DNA of 13,791 bases from Nanobdellota archaeon (GTDB taxonomy: Archaea; Thermoproteota; Nitrososphaeria; Nitrososphaerales; Nitrosopumilaceae). The notes beneath the pieces are model-generated. The model did not search any database and had not been told where the DNA came from. It saw nothing but the letters and a program-made list of their open reading frames with translations. The stretch is taken from positions 1 to 13,791 of the forward strand of contig JAAUVF010000004.1 of the NCBI GenBank assembly GCA_012030815.1, given 5' to 3'. This document shows positions 7,634-13,668 of the stretch, piece by piece. The stretch's first letter is position 1. The number at the start of each line of letters is the position of its first letter. Position numbers and translations under genes: made by a program.

Positions 7634-7641
7634 TTATAAAA
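7634..7641 (+). promoter_or_regulatory. TATA box for the TPR-like/receiver gene
   Basis: TTATAAAA centred about 25 bp upstream of the GTG at 7663. It supports a leaderless transcript starting at that GTG. Confidence 0.55.
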
Positions 7642-7662
7642 TAAATATATTCACACTCTGAT

Positions 7663-8412
7663 GTGGCATCTAAGATTAATTATGAAGTAGCATTAACTCA
7701 TTTGAAAAATAGACAATTTATCACGGCTCATAATCTTTTTCTTAATCAGGCTGAATCTATAAAAAAAACTGAACATCTAAAATCTGCTTTTTTGTATATG
7801 TTGGCAGCAGAATGTAAAAAAAGACAAGCTAAAGAATCTAAAGATGAAATAGAAAAAGCATGTGATCTTTTTTTACAATACTCTGAAAATAAAAAATCAA
7901 AAAATATTCAGGGCGCATTATTATGTGCATCAAAATGTTTTCTTAGTCTTGGTAAATATGACAAGGCAAAAATTTCATATCAGAAAGCAAAAACAATAAT
8001 TTCATCCACCATTGAAATTTTTCGACCTATTGTTATAATTGATGATAGCAAATCAATTTCACTGAAACTTAAAAGCTATGTTGAGAAATTAGGATATCAA
8101 GAAATTTTAATTTATGAAAACGGCAAAGATGGATTAAAAGGGTGTCAAAAATTATTTTCTAAAAATAAAAAACCTATAGTTCTTTTGGATATGGGTCTTC
8201 CTGATTTTGATGGTGATATAATTGCTGAAAAATTATTAAAAGAACAACTTGATTTACAAATAATTGTTATAACAGCTGATGAAAAAACTACCAAGCGAGT
8301 TAATACCACAATTAGTTCTGGAGTATCGGCATTTATTCAAAAACCATTTACTCTAGATGAAATAACAAAAGCGATTAATATTGCCGAATCTGAATATTCC
8401 CTGTTACAATAA
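7663..8412 (+). CDS. Response regulator with N-terminal TPR-like domain
   Basis: It is 249 aa. Residues 1-115 are all-helical and resemble TPR/SNAP-like helix pairs (YEVALTHLKNRQFITAHNLF, LCASKCFLSLGKYDKAKISY). Residues about 120-245 are a receiver domain: acidic pocket Asp127-Asp128 (VIIDDSK), phosphoacceptor Asp176 (VLLDMGLPDFDG), Thr204 (VITAD) and Lys227 (IQKPF). All catalytic residues are present, so it should accept phosphate from a histidine kinase. There is no DNA-binding or enzymatic output domain, so output is probably by protein contact through the helical part. No kinase lies nearby. The start is GTG 7663, given the TATA spacing. It converges on the Lrp-type gene, overlapping its 3' end by 9 nt. 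Confidence 0.92.
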   Translation: MASKINYEVALTHLKNRQFITAHNLFLNQAESIKKTEHLKSAFLYMLAAECKKRQAKESKDEIEKACDLFLQYSENKKSKNIQGALLCASKCFLSLGKYDKAKISYQKAKTIISSTIEIFRPIVIIDDSKSISLKLKSYVEKLGYQEILIYENGKDGLKGCQKLFSKNKKPIVLLDMGLPDFDGDIIAEKLLKEQLDLQIIVITADEKTTKRVNTTISSGVSAFIQKPFTLDEITKAINIAESEYSLLQ

Positions 8413-8904
8413 CAGTAAAGACATGTTCAAAATATTTACATCTTTGATATCTACCACGTTTATTCTGTAATCTATTAATTCATCAGAAAATTTTTCGACA
8501 ATTTTTTGTGCGGTGTTTGATTTTCCCGAATCCATTTGAATTATAACCATCATATTCCATTCTCCATCCATGTTTGCTATGAGAAGATAATTATCTAATT
8601 TTGTGATGAAATCTTTAATTGAATCTTTTATAGAGTCTAGCGATTTTGATGGTTTTAATTTCATCAATATAGTTTGATATTCATTAATTCCAGATACGTC
8701 TGTTAGTACAGCTTTGTATCCTTTGATGATTCCACTTTTTTCAAGTCGTTCTATTCTTTTTCTAATTGTTCTATCTGATACATCATGACCTGATTTTTTT
8801 AATTCAGACGCAATTTCTTTTGATGGTGTTCTTGCATTGTTGTTTAGAATCTCAATTATTTTTTGATCTACTTTATCTAAATCTGACCATGCATCATCAC
8901 TCAT
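8404..8904 (-). CDS. Lrp/AsnC family transcriptional regulator
   Basis: It is 166 aa. The N-terminal winged helix (about 8-62) reads DKVDQKIIEILNNNARTPSK then SDRTIRKRIERLEKSGIIKG, the standard AsnC-type helix-turn-helix. The C-terminal part (about 70-150) fits the Lrp ligand-binding/oligomerisation fold (LKPSKS, LIANMDGEWNMMVIIQMDS), with an unusually hydrophobic end MSLLLL. The effector and targets are unknown. It lies 45 bp downstream of the cysteine-cluster gene on the same strand, so the two may be cotranscribed. Its 3' end overlaps the receiver gene tail to tail by 9 nt. Confidence 0.93.
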   Translation of the reverse strand: MSDDAWSDLDKVDQKIIEILNNNARTPSKEIASELKKSGHDVSDRTIRKRIERLEKSGIIKGYKAVLTDVSGINEYQTILMKLKPSKSLDSIKDSIKDFITKLDNYLLIANMDGEWNMMVIIQMDSGKSNTAQKIVEKFSDELIDYRINVVDIKDVNILNMSLLLL

Positions 8905-8949
8905 AAAATAATGACGTTTTACATGCTTTTGAATTTTTGCTTAACGTAT

Positions 8950-9540
8950 CTAGCATGAATGCGATTTATTTGTAATTATTCTTCTAAAATCCAACCTATT
9001 TTTATTTGATTTTTTATCCGACTCCTCTCCTATCCCTGTGGCATATCTCCATATGAGAGGTGCATCTGTTGTCATTTTTGTTTTAATTTTCAATAATGAT
9101 TCTATTTCTGAATTCAAATTTTTATCTGCTGTCTCATGCTCTTTACAAAATTTACATTTTTGATCAAGTGTGATTGGTTCTGATTCTATTAATGGATAAG
9201 TCATACATGCAAGAGGTCGTTTATCGTATATTTTACAAGGAAATCCACCATGAGGTGATCTATCTGAGGTCTTAGTATCTAAAAACGGACATGTGTTTCC
9301 ATTTGGTTCAATGCCCATTAATTGATATGCTAGTATTTTTGTTGGACTAGAATTTCCCTCTTCAGATATTCCTATTCTTGGTAAAATTGATATTTTTAAT
9401 CCGTTTACTTTTGCTAGGTACTCTATTCTTTCTTTTTCCTCAGGTAGTATCAGTACCCCAATTTTTCCAAATTTTTTACTTGGATAATACTCTCTTTCAA
9501 TACAACATTGAGAACAATCTTGTATGCATCTAAATTCCAT
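8950..9540 (-). CDS. YkgJ-type cysteine-cluster (putative zinc/iron-binding) protein
   Basis: It is 196 aa with the hallmark spacing of the YkgJ/CxxCxxCC family: Cys5, Cys9, Cys12, Cys13 (CIQDCSQCC), Cys84 (TCPFL), Cys102 (PCKIYDKRP), Cys112 (ACMTYPL) and an extra Cys129/Cys132 pair (KCKFC). KIYDKRPLACMTYPL is the most diagnostic segment. The family is thought to bind Zn or an Fe-S cluster; its biochemical role is not settled. No signal peptide or membrane segment is seen, so it is cytosolic. Start ATG 9540. An Lrp/AsnC regulator gene follows on the same strand. Confidence 0.88.
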   Translation of the reverse strand: MEFRCIQDCSQCCIEREYYPSKKFGKIGVLILPEEKERIEYLAKVNGLKISILPRIGISEEGNSSPTKILAYQLMGIEPNGNTCPFLDTKTSDRSPHGGFPCKIYDKRPLACMTYPLIESEPITLDQKCKFCKEHETADKNLNSEIESLLKIKTKMTTDAPLIWRYATGIGEESDKKSNKNRLDFRRIITNKSHSC

Positions 9541-9632
9541 GGGTTATTTTTATTACATTTGAATAAAATTCCTTGTAACTAGCAAATTTTTCTAAAAATC
9601 TGATTTTTTATTCAAATAATCCCCACAGTTAT

Positions 9633-9968
9633 ATGCTCATGGCTGTAATGCTTGTTATGGGTAAACGCCAAGTCAAAAATGAAAGTGCATTAAAGGAAAT
9701 ACGTTTGCCAGAAGAGGGTGAGATGTTTGGCCGAGTTCTTAAAATGCTTGGAGGCGAAAATGTCATGGTAAAATGTGATGACGGTGTTACGCGTCGAGGC
9801 AGAATTCGGGGGAAACTGAAACGTCGAGTATGGATACGAGATAATGACATAGTCATAATAGCTCCTTGGGATTTCAAAGAGAATGAACATGGTGATATTG
9901 TTTGGAGATTCACCTTGCCTCAAGTTGAATGGCTAAAAGACAATGATCACATTGCAAAAGACTTCTAA
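9633..9968 (+). CDS. eif1A: Translation initiation factor aIF1A
   Basis: Archaeal IF1 homologue: an OB-fold protein that binds the ribosomal A site and helps place initiator tRNA. The core is unmistakable: LPEEGEMFGRVLKMLGGENV, then MVKCDDGVTRRGRIRGKLKR, RVWIRDNDIVIIAPWDF. It is 111 aa from the first Met, but four in-frame ATGs occur (9633, 9639, 9648, 9657). MGKRQVKNES at 9657 looks like the family N terminus, whereas an AT-rich TATA-like stretch at about 9606-9620 fits leaderless initiation near 9633 or 9639. It is monocistronic, followed by the cold-shock gene after 109 bp with its own promoter. Confidence 0.95.
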   Translation: MLMAVMLVMGKRQVKNESALKEIRLPEEGEMFGRVLKMLGGENVMVKCDDGVTRRGRIRGKLKRRVWIRDNDIVIIAPWDFKENEHGDIVWRFTLPQVEWLKDNDHIAKDF

Positions 9969-10045
9969 ACTCATTTATCCATATTTACGCTTGAGTTTGG
10001 TTTGAATATCGTTGTCAATTGTCTGATCTATTTTGATAACTTATC

Positions 10046-10053
10046 TTAATATA
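10046..10053 (+). promoter_or_regulatory. TATA box for the cold-shock gene
   Basis: TTAATATA centred about 28 bp before the ATG at 10078, giving at most a leader of 1-3 nt. This leaves no room for the long structured 5' UTR that controls bacterial cspA. Confidence 0.55.
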
Positions 10054-10077
10054 CGGAATAATTCTGTAAATAACTAA

Positions 10078-10269
10078 ATGGAACAAGGCACCGTAAAGTG
10101 GTTCAACCGCACAAAAGGCTTTGGTTTTATCGAAAGAGAATCTGGTGACGATCTATTCGTTCACAAATCAGATGTTGATGGATTCATCAATGAAGGCGAT
10201 AAAGTCGAGTTTGTAGTCGGCGAAGGTCAAAAAGGACCAGCTGCTCAAAAAGTCAAAAAAACAGCATAG
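10078..10269 (+). CDS. Cold-shock domain protein (CspA-like)
   Basis: Single cold-shock domain, 63 aa: [20 protein letters not shown] with RNP1 (KGFGFI) and RNP2 (DLFVH), then [20 protein letters not shown]. It binds single-stranded RNA/DNA and probably acts as an RNA chaperone that melts secondary structure at low temperature. It is slightly shorter than typical bacterial Csp (about 66-70 aa) but complete. Such proteins are widespread in bacteria and patchy in archaea, being found in mesophilic or cold marine groups; acquisition from bacteria is plausible but not shown by this sequence. A hairpin terminator follows. Confidence 0.96.
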   Translation: MEQGTVKWFNRTKGFGFIERESGDDLFVHKSDVDGFINEGDKVEFVVGEGQKGPAAQKVKKTA

Positions 10270-10286
10270 ACAATAGATATTTTTAT

Positions 10287-10330
10287 TAATTTAAGAGTTC
10301 ATCATTGTTTTCTTAAATTAGTCTATTTTT
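10287..10330 (+). terminator. Hairpin plus T-rich terminator after the cold-shock gene
   Basis: Perfect 10-bp inverted repeat TAATTTAAGA (10287-10296) and TCTTAAATTA (10311-10320) around a 14-nt loop, followed by a CTATTTTTATT tract. The T tract fits archaeal oligo-T termination; the stem may protect the 3' end. Confidence 0.6.
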
Positions 10331-10332
10331 AT

Positions 10333-10355
10333 TATTTTAAAATTTATAAAAAACC
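10333..10355 (-). terminator. T-rich terminator after tRNA-Tyr
   Basis: On the minus strand, directly after CCA and one or two bases, comes a TTTTTTATAAATTTTAAAA stretch, a typical archaeal oligo-T termination signal. Confidence 0.5.
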
Positions 10356-10356
10356 A

Positions 10357-10483
10357 TGGTCCCAAGCGACGGAGTTGAACCATCGACAACCCGGTTTCTG
10401 TATGCCTGATATGCTGTTATTCAGTCAGCCATCTAAAGCCAACAACTACAGCCGGGAGCTCTACCAGGCTGAGCTAGCTTGGG
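10357..10483 (-). tRNA. tRNA-Tyr (GTA) with intron, CCA encoded
   Basis: A full cloverleaf is visible. The acceptor CCCAAGC pairs perfectly with GCTTGGG; discriminator A is followed by an encoded CCA (10359-10357). U8-A9 precede the D arm GCTC/GAGC with loop AGCCTGGTA. The anticodon stem is CCCGG/CCGGG and the loop begins CTGTAG, giving anticodon GTA (10449-10447), tyrosine. The variable region is TTGTC and the T arm is GATGG-TTCAACT-CCGTC. Mature length is 74 nt plus CCA. A 50-nt intron sits at the canonical archaeal position 37/38. The C1-G72 pair is the archaeal/eukaryotic tyrosine identity element. Confidence 0.96.
10396..10445 (-). other. tRNA-Tyr intron (50 nt) at position 37/38
   Basis: Sequence between G37 (10446) and A38 (10395). 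Removal by the archaeal splicing endonuclease at a bulge-helix-bulge is expected; I placed the ends from the exon cloverleaf, so they could shift by a base or two. Its length exceeds many archaeal tRNA introns but is not exceptional. Confidence 0.85.
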
Positions 10484-10504
10484 ACAAAAAAACGAAGTGC
10501 TCTA

Positions 10505-10512
10505 GTATTAAA
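10505..10512 (-). promoter_or_regulatory. TATA-like box for tRNA-Tyr
   Basis: TTTAATAC on the minus strand, centred about 25 bp upstream of the first tRNA base at 10483. Confidence 0.45.
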
Positions 10513-10565
10513 AAACTATCGAAGATTCACCAGTCTAATTGGCGATCGTATGTGTTTTCTATAGG

Positions 10566-10574
10566 CATAAATAC
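10566..10574 (+). promoter_or_regulatory. TATA-like box for the 203-aa hypothetical gene
   Basis: CATAAATAC centred 28 bp upstream of the TTG at 10598. It supports that non-ATG start as a near-leaderless one. Confidence 0.45.
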
Positions 10575-10597
10575 CATCTTTCAAGAAAAATAGTTAA

Positions 10598-11209
10598 TTG
10601 TCAGAACAACAGCTATCATATTCTGGTTACGTCTGTGCTCCTTATTTACACAACCACGAATCTGTTAAACTAAAAGACTTGTGGATGTCTTCTAAAAATA
10701 TTGAAGCCCTATATTTTGTCACTGGAACATTTTCAGATGAAAGTAAACCTTACTTTTCTGAATCATCCAATCATTATATTTTGGGAAAATTCAAAGACAG
10801 CCAACACATTACAGATGATCTAACAAAACACAATCAAGAAAAAACATCTTTTATGTTTAATGTGAAACATGAACTCTTTCAAAGACAAGTTTCAACAGAA
10901 ATAAATTTTGTAACTATCTATTATTTAGAATATGGTGATTCAGATGATGATTTCCAAGAAGTTGCCGATATTTTACTAAAACGTGAAAAAATTAGTATTG
11001 GTGGGTTAGGCGATATGAGTACTTTTTGTAAATTACCTGCAAAATTTACTTTCCCGTATAAGGAAAATGTTGTGGTAATTGAGGTTGCAAGTGAAAAAGG
11101 CCATCAAAGTGTAAAAAAGTACTGTGAACAAACCAAACGTGATGTAAATCGAAAAGGATTGACAATGACTAACTTGTTGAGTTTGTCAATTCTTGAAAAA
11201 TTAAAGTAA
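10598..11209 (+). CDS. Hypothetical protein, 203 aa
   Basis: I do not recognise this protein. It opens MSEQQLSYSGYVCAPYLHNH (TTG start) and has no signal peptide, membrane segment or obvious catalytic motif. Composition and predicted strands (INFVTIYYLEYGDS, NVVVIEVASEKG) suggest a soluble mixed alpha/beta protein with an acidic turn GDSDDDFQE, a glycine turn SIGGLGD, and a basic C-terminal helical part (SVKKYCEQTKRDVNRKG, then LTMTNLLSLSILEKLK). There are three cysteines, spaced unlike a metal site. It has its own TATA-like box and lies between tRNA-Tyr (divergent) and aIF5A. Unbroken length, coding-like composition and a promoter make it a real gene; probably lineage-specific. Confidence 0.82.
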   Translation: MSEQQLSYSGYVCAPYLHNHESVKLKDLWMSSKNIEALYFVTGTFSDESKPYFSESSNHYILGKFKDSQHITDDLTKHNQEKTSFMFNVKHELFQRQVSTEINFVTIYYLEYGDSDDDFQEVADILLKREKISIGGLGDMSTFCKLPAKFTFPYKENVVVIEVASEKGHQSVKKYCEQTKRDVNRKGLTMTNLLSLSILEKLK

Positions 11210-11236
11210 ATAATTGATCATTCTTGTCTTCTGTGG

Positions 11237-11266
11237 ATCTTTTTAGTTAATTTTTAGTATTTTTTG
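11237..11266 (+). terminator. T-rich tract after the 203-aa gene
   Basis: Three runs of five or six T (TCTTTTTAG, AATTTTTAG, TATTTTTTG) within 30 bp, just past the stop at 11209 and before the aIF5A promoter. The pattern fits archaeal oligo-T termination without a hairpin. Confidence 0.45.
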
Positions 11267-11290
11267 AAATTACCTGAAAAAGTGTAAATG

Positions 11291-11299
11291 TTAAATATT
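11291..11299 (+). promoter_or_regulatory. TATA box for aIF5A
   Basis: TTAAATATT centred 25 bp upstream of the ATG at 11320, fitting leaderless transcription. Confidence 0.6.
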
Positions 11300-11319
11300 C
11301 GTCTAAAACCTGCTTCATC

Positions 11320-11730
11320 ATGAGTAAGCCAGCTGATCTTGGATCATTGAAAATAGGTTCTTACATTTTACTTCCCGTATCAGATCAACCTGATGGTGAG
11401 CCTTGTAGGATTGTTGAATATGATACATCTAAACCCGGAAAACATGGTGCAGCAAAGGCTAGAATTGTAGGTGTTGGTGTATTTGATGGTCAAAAAAGAC
11501 CTCATGTAGGGCCTGTCAGCATGCAGGTGCATATTCCACTAATAGACAAAAGAACTGGCCAAATTATTTCAATTATCGGTGAGACTATTCAAATTATGGA
11601 TTCAGAAACTTTTGAGACAATTGATGTAACACTAATCGATGAAGAAATAAACGGGACTGTTGCAAATGGCCAAAATGTAGAATATTGGAACGTAATGGGC
11701 CGAATTAAAATTATGCGTATCAAAAGTTAG
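11320..11730 (+). CDS. eif5A: Translation factor aIF5A
   Basis: Archaeal homologue of eIF5A/EF-P, which rescues ribosomes stalled at hard-to-form peptide bonds. It is 136 aa, normal length. The N-terminal SH3-like domain carries the modification loop SKPGKHGAAKARI; Lys41 (PGKHG) is the expected hypusine/deoxyhypusine site. The C-terminal OB domain begins near residue 72 and contains the strand IGETIQIMDSETFETIDV. GKHGAA, rather than the commoner GKHGHA, is a small variation next to the hypusine loop. Deoxyhypusine synthase is not in the window. The gene is convergent with the antiporter gene 29 bp downstream. Confidence 0.96.
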   Translation: MSKPADLGSLKIGSYILLPVSDQPDGEPCRIVEYDTSKPGKHGAAKARIVGVGVFDGQKRPHVGPVSMQVHIPLIDKRTGQIISIIGETIQIMDSETFETIDVTLIDEEINGTVANGQNVEYWNVMGRIKIMRIKS

Positions 11731-11759
11731 AATCTAATACTATTCTAGCCACTTCTATC

Positions 11760-13104
11760 TTACACTGTTTTACTTGGTAATTTTGACTCTGTCATATCCT
11801 GATTGATAAAACCACCACTTGTAGGTTCTGGTGGTGCAATTTTTTTAGCACCTCCCAATCCTATAGTTGTAATAATTACTGATGCCATAATTACTGCAAA
11901 AACAATTTGTGGATATGCCGATGCATTAGGTAAGCCCATGGTTAATGGAAATGTTGCAAGAACTGCAGCAGCTAACCCTCTTGGTATCATAACTGTGGTG
12001 ACTTTTTTATCTAGTTGTGAGAATCGTTTAGTCAGAGTCATTTTGACAATCGATACTCGAGATATGTATATTGCAAGTGCTACAATTCCTCCAAAAATTA
12101 TAAACTCAATGTTTCCAAAACTAGCAAGCAGACCAACAAATACAAAGAAAAATGTTCTAACTAGAAAAGTAATTTGATTGTGAGTTGGATCATCTGTGTC
12201 TATTTTTGGTAATGTGAATCTGAGATATTTTGCTAAGCGACGTTTGTTTCCTAACATTAATCCAAACACCAATGCAGTAAGTGCACCTGATTCTCCAAAT
12301 GAATTTGCCAAAAAGTAGAGAATAAATAAAATTGCTAATGTGAGCATGTAACTATGTTTGCTTGTTGATAGTTTTGTTGTAACATACATCCATGGAATGC
12401 CAACTCCTAATCCTAATATCAGTCCTACTGCAACTTGATTTCCAATTGTTGAACCCATGTTATTGACATCTATTGTACCTGCTAGCACAGCTCCAAATAA
12501 CACAAAAGCAATTACTGTTGCAAGAATGTCTGTAAGTGCTGATTCAAAACTTAATAATGATTTTGCATTGTCTGAAATTTTTAGATTTCTCACTAATCCA
12601 AAAACTATTGCCGAACTACTTCCACCTACTATTGATCCTAGTAATATTCCCTCTATCCATTCCCATCCAAGACCATAATGTGCAAAGACTGTGACAATTA
12701 CTACTGATACTGCAAAACCTATCATTGACAAGACTACTGCAAAATGTGCAGTACTTGCCATACTTTTTAGATCTAAATTTAACCCCCCCATCAAACATGA
12801 TTATTATCAATGCAAGAGCTGCAAAATATGGTACTACTTCCAAAACAACTTCTGGTTGAATTAATCCTAACACTGGACCAATAATTATCCCTAAAATCAT
12901 TAAAAACGCTACATCTGGAATGCCTGTTTTTTTAAAGAATACTTCCCCTGTAACTCCCAAGAAAATTACAGTTCCTGCAGCAAGAAGCAATAATGGAGCT
13001 GAAACTATTGTATCTGATGCCAGTGATGAAAAAACACTTGTTAAGTTTTGAAATAATGCCTGAGATGTTTCAGATGCTGTGTTATCAAAAATACCTCCAC
13101 TCAT
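11760..13104 (-). CDS. CPA1-type Na+(K+)/H+ antiporter, one-base frameshift
   Basis: Membrane cation/proton exchanger of the NhaP-like CPA superfamily, exchanging Na+ or K+ for H+. A G7 run in the gene (plus C7, 12783-12789) breaks the frame; removing one base joins LALIIIMFDGG to LNLDLKSMAST and gives 447 aa with roughly 12-13 hydrophobic helices, the usual size. Family motifs: GIPDVAFLMILGIIIGP (61-77), MFDGGLNLDLKS (103-114), GGSSSAIV (160-167) and FESALTDILATV (186-197). Asp192 occupies the ion-binding position, where most CPA1 proteins have Asn-Asp and here Thr-Asp. A short hydrophilic tail ends the protein. The start is ATG 13104, with AGGT close upstream; a 33-aa ORF ends 2 nt before it. 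Confidence 0.9.
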
Positions 13105-13106
13105 AC

Positions 13107-13208
13107 CTATGCCTGAAAAAATGTCATTATTCCATTAGAGAAAGAGTATAGTGGCCCATTATTGATTGACTGCATTATTACATCTAGTAAGGCTAAAAAA
13201 AATTCCAT
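13107..13208 (-). CDS. Possible 33-aa ORF directly before the antiporter
   Basis: An ATG ORF of 33 codons plus TAG, starting MEFFLALLDVIMQSINN, ends 2 nt before the antiporter ATG. The first half is hydrophobic and could form one membrane helix or a leader peptide. A TATA-like ATTAAACAAAT lies about 25-30 bp upstream of its ATG, and no clear promoter sits closer to the antiporter, so both would share an mRNA. It resembles no family I know. It could be a small membrane partner, a translational leader, or chance; low confidence. Confidence 0.35.
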   Translation of the reverse strand: MEFFLALLDVIMQSINNGPLYSFSNGIMTFFQA

Positions 13209-13320
13209 GCTTATTTTCAATTATTTGTTTAATACAAAATAATGTGAACAATTATTGACAGAAGTCTGATTGTAATCCTATTTTTACTATATTTTGTATG
13301 TGTCTAGTATGCATATTGCT

Positions 13321-13332
13321 ATGCCTAGGCAT
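13321..13332. repeat. Perfect 12-bp palindrome ATGCCTAGGCAT
   Basis: Exact two-fold symmetric 12-mer 6 bp downstream of the stop of the small gene at 13338 and about 113 bp upstream of the 33-aa ORF. A second, 8-bp palindrome TATGCATA lies just before it (about 13308-13315). It could be a regulator site or part of a 3' end structure; no function can be assigned. Confidence 0.5.
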
Positions 13333-13337
13333 TAAAT

Positions 13338-13668
13338 TTATGATTCATAGCTTTCAGGAAAATATCTATTTCTCCATTGCATTAGTTTATTGAAAATTTC
13401 CAAATAATCTTTTTCTTTGGTTGTAACATGTATGTGTCCATATACGTCTCTGAAGTGACCCTCAAAAACTAGGACACATTGTTTCTTAAATAACGGGATT
13501 GTTACTCCTGTTTTTTTAATTTTCTTAAACTCATAATTTTCTATCGTTATAGTTTTGTTTTTTATTATGATCTTTTTTTCTATCGTTATTTTTTATTGAT
13601 GTCTTTTTGCCGTATTGTAAGTATGGATTTATTCTGCATATTTTTACTTTACGTTCGCCCAAAAACAT
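13338..13668 (-). CDS. Small hypothetical protein, probably ~109 aa with one frameshift
   Basis: Unrecognised. The C-terminal 70 codons read as convincing protein: GVTIPLFKKQCVLVFEGHF, RDVYGHIHVTTKEKDYLEIF, NKLMQWRNRYFPESYES, then TAA. That frame has no start codon; upstream it meets a TAA. The ATG at 13668 opens another frame (MFLGERKVKICRINPYLQYG) that stops within 50 codons. Removing one base in either of two poly-A runs (plus T6 at about 13590-13595 or T7 at 13573-13579) joins them into about 109 aa. The segment between contains a short internal duplication. The joined protein looks like a soluble beta-rich domain ending in a helix. An AAATAAAC box lies about 21 bp upstream of the ATG. 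Confidence 0.55.
13541..13589. repeat. Direct repeat ctatcgttat, 39-bp period
   Basis: CTATCGTTAT occurs at 13541-13550 and 13580-13589, exactly 13 codons apart inside the small minus-strand gene. In the C-terminal reading frame both copies encode Ile-Thr-Ile-Glu, giving two similar strands (ITIEKKIIIKNKT and ITIENYEFKKIKKT). This argues that the frame is coding across both copies and that the frameshift lies upstream of them. Confidence 0.6.

Noticed and set aside
10375..10593. Plus-strand 72-codon open frame
   Set aside because: It lies across the tRNA-Tyr gene and its promoter on the other strand, and the translation has no protein-like character.
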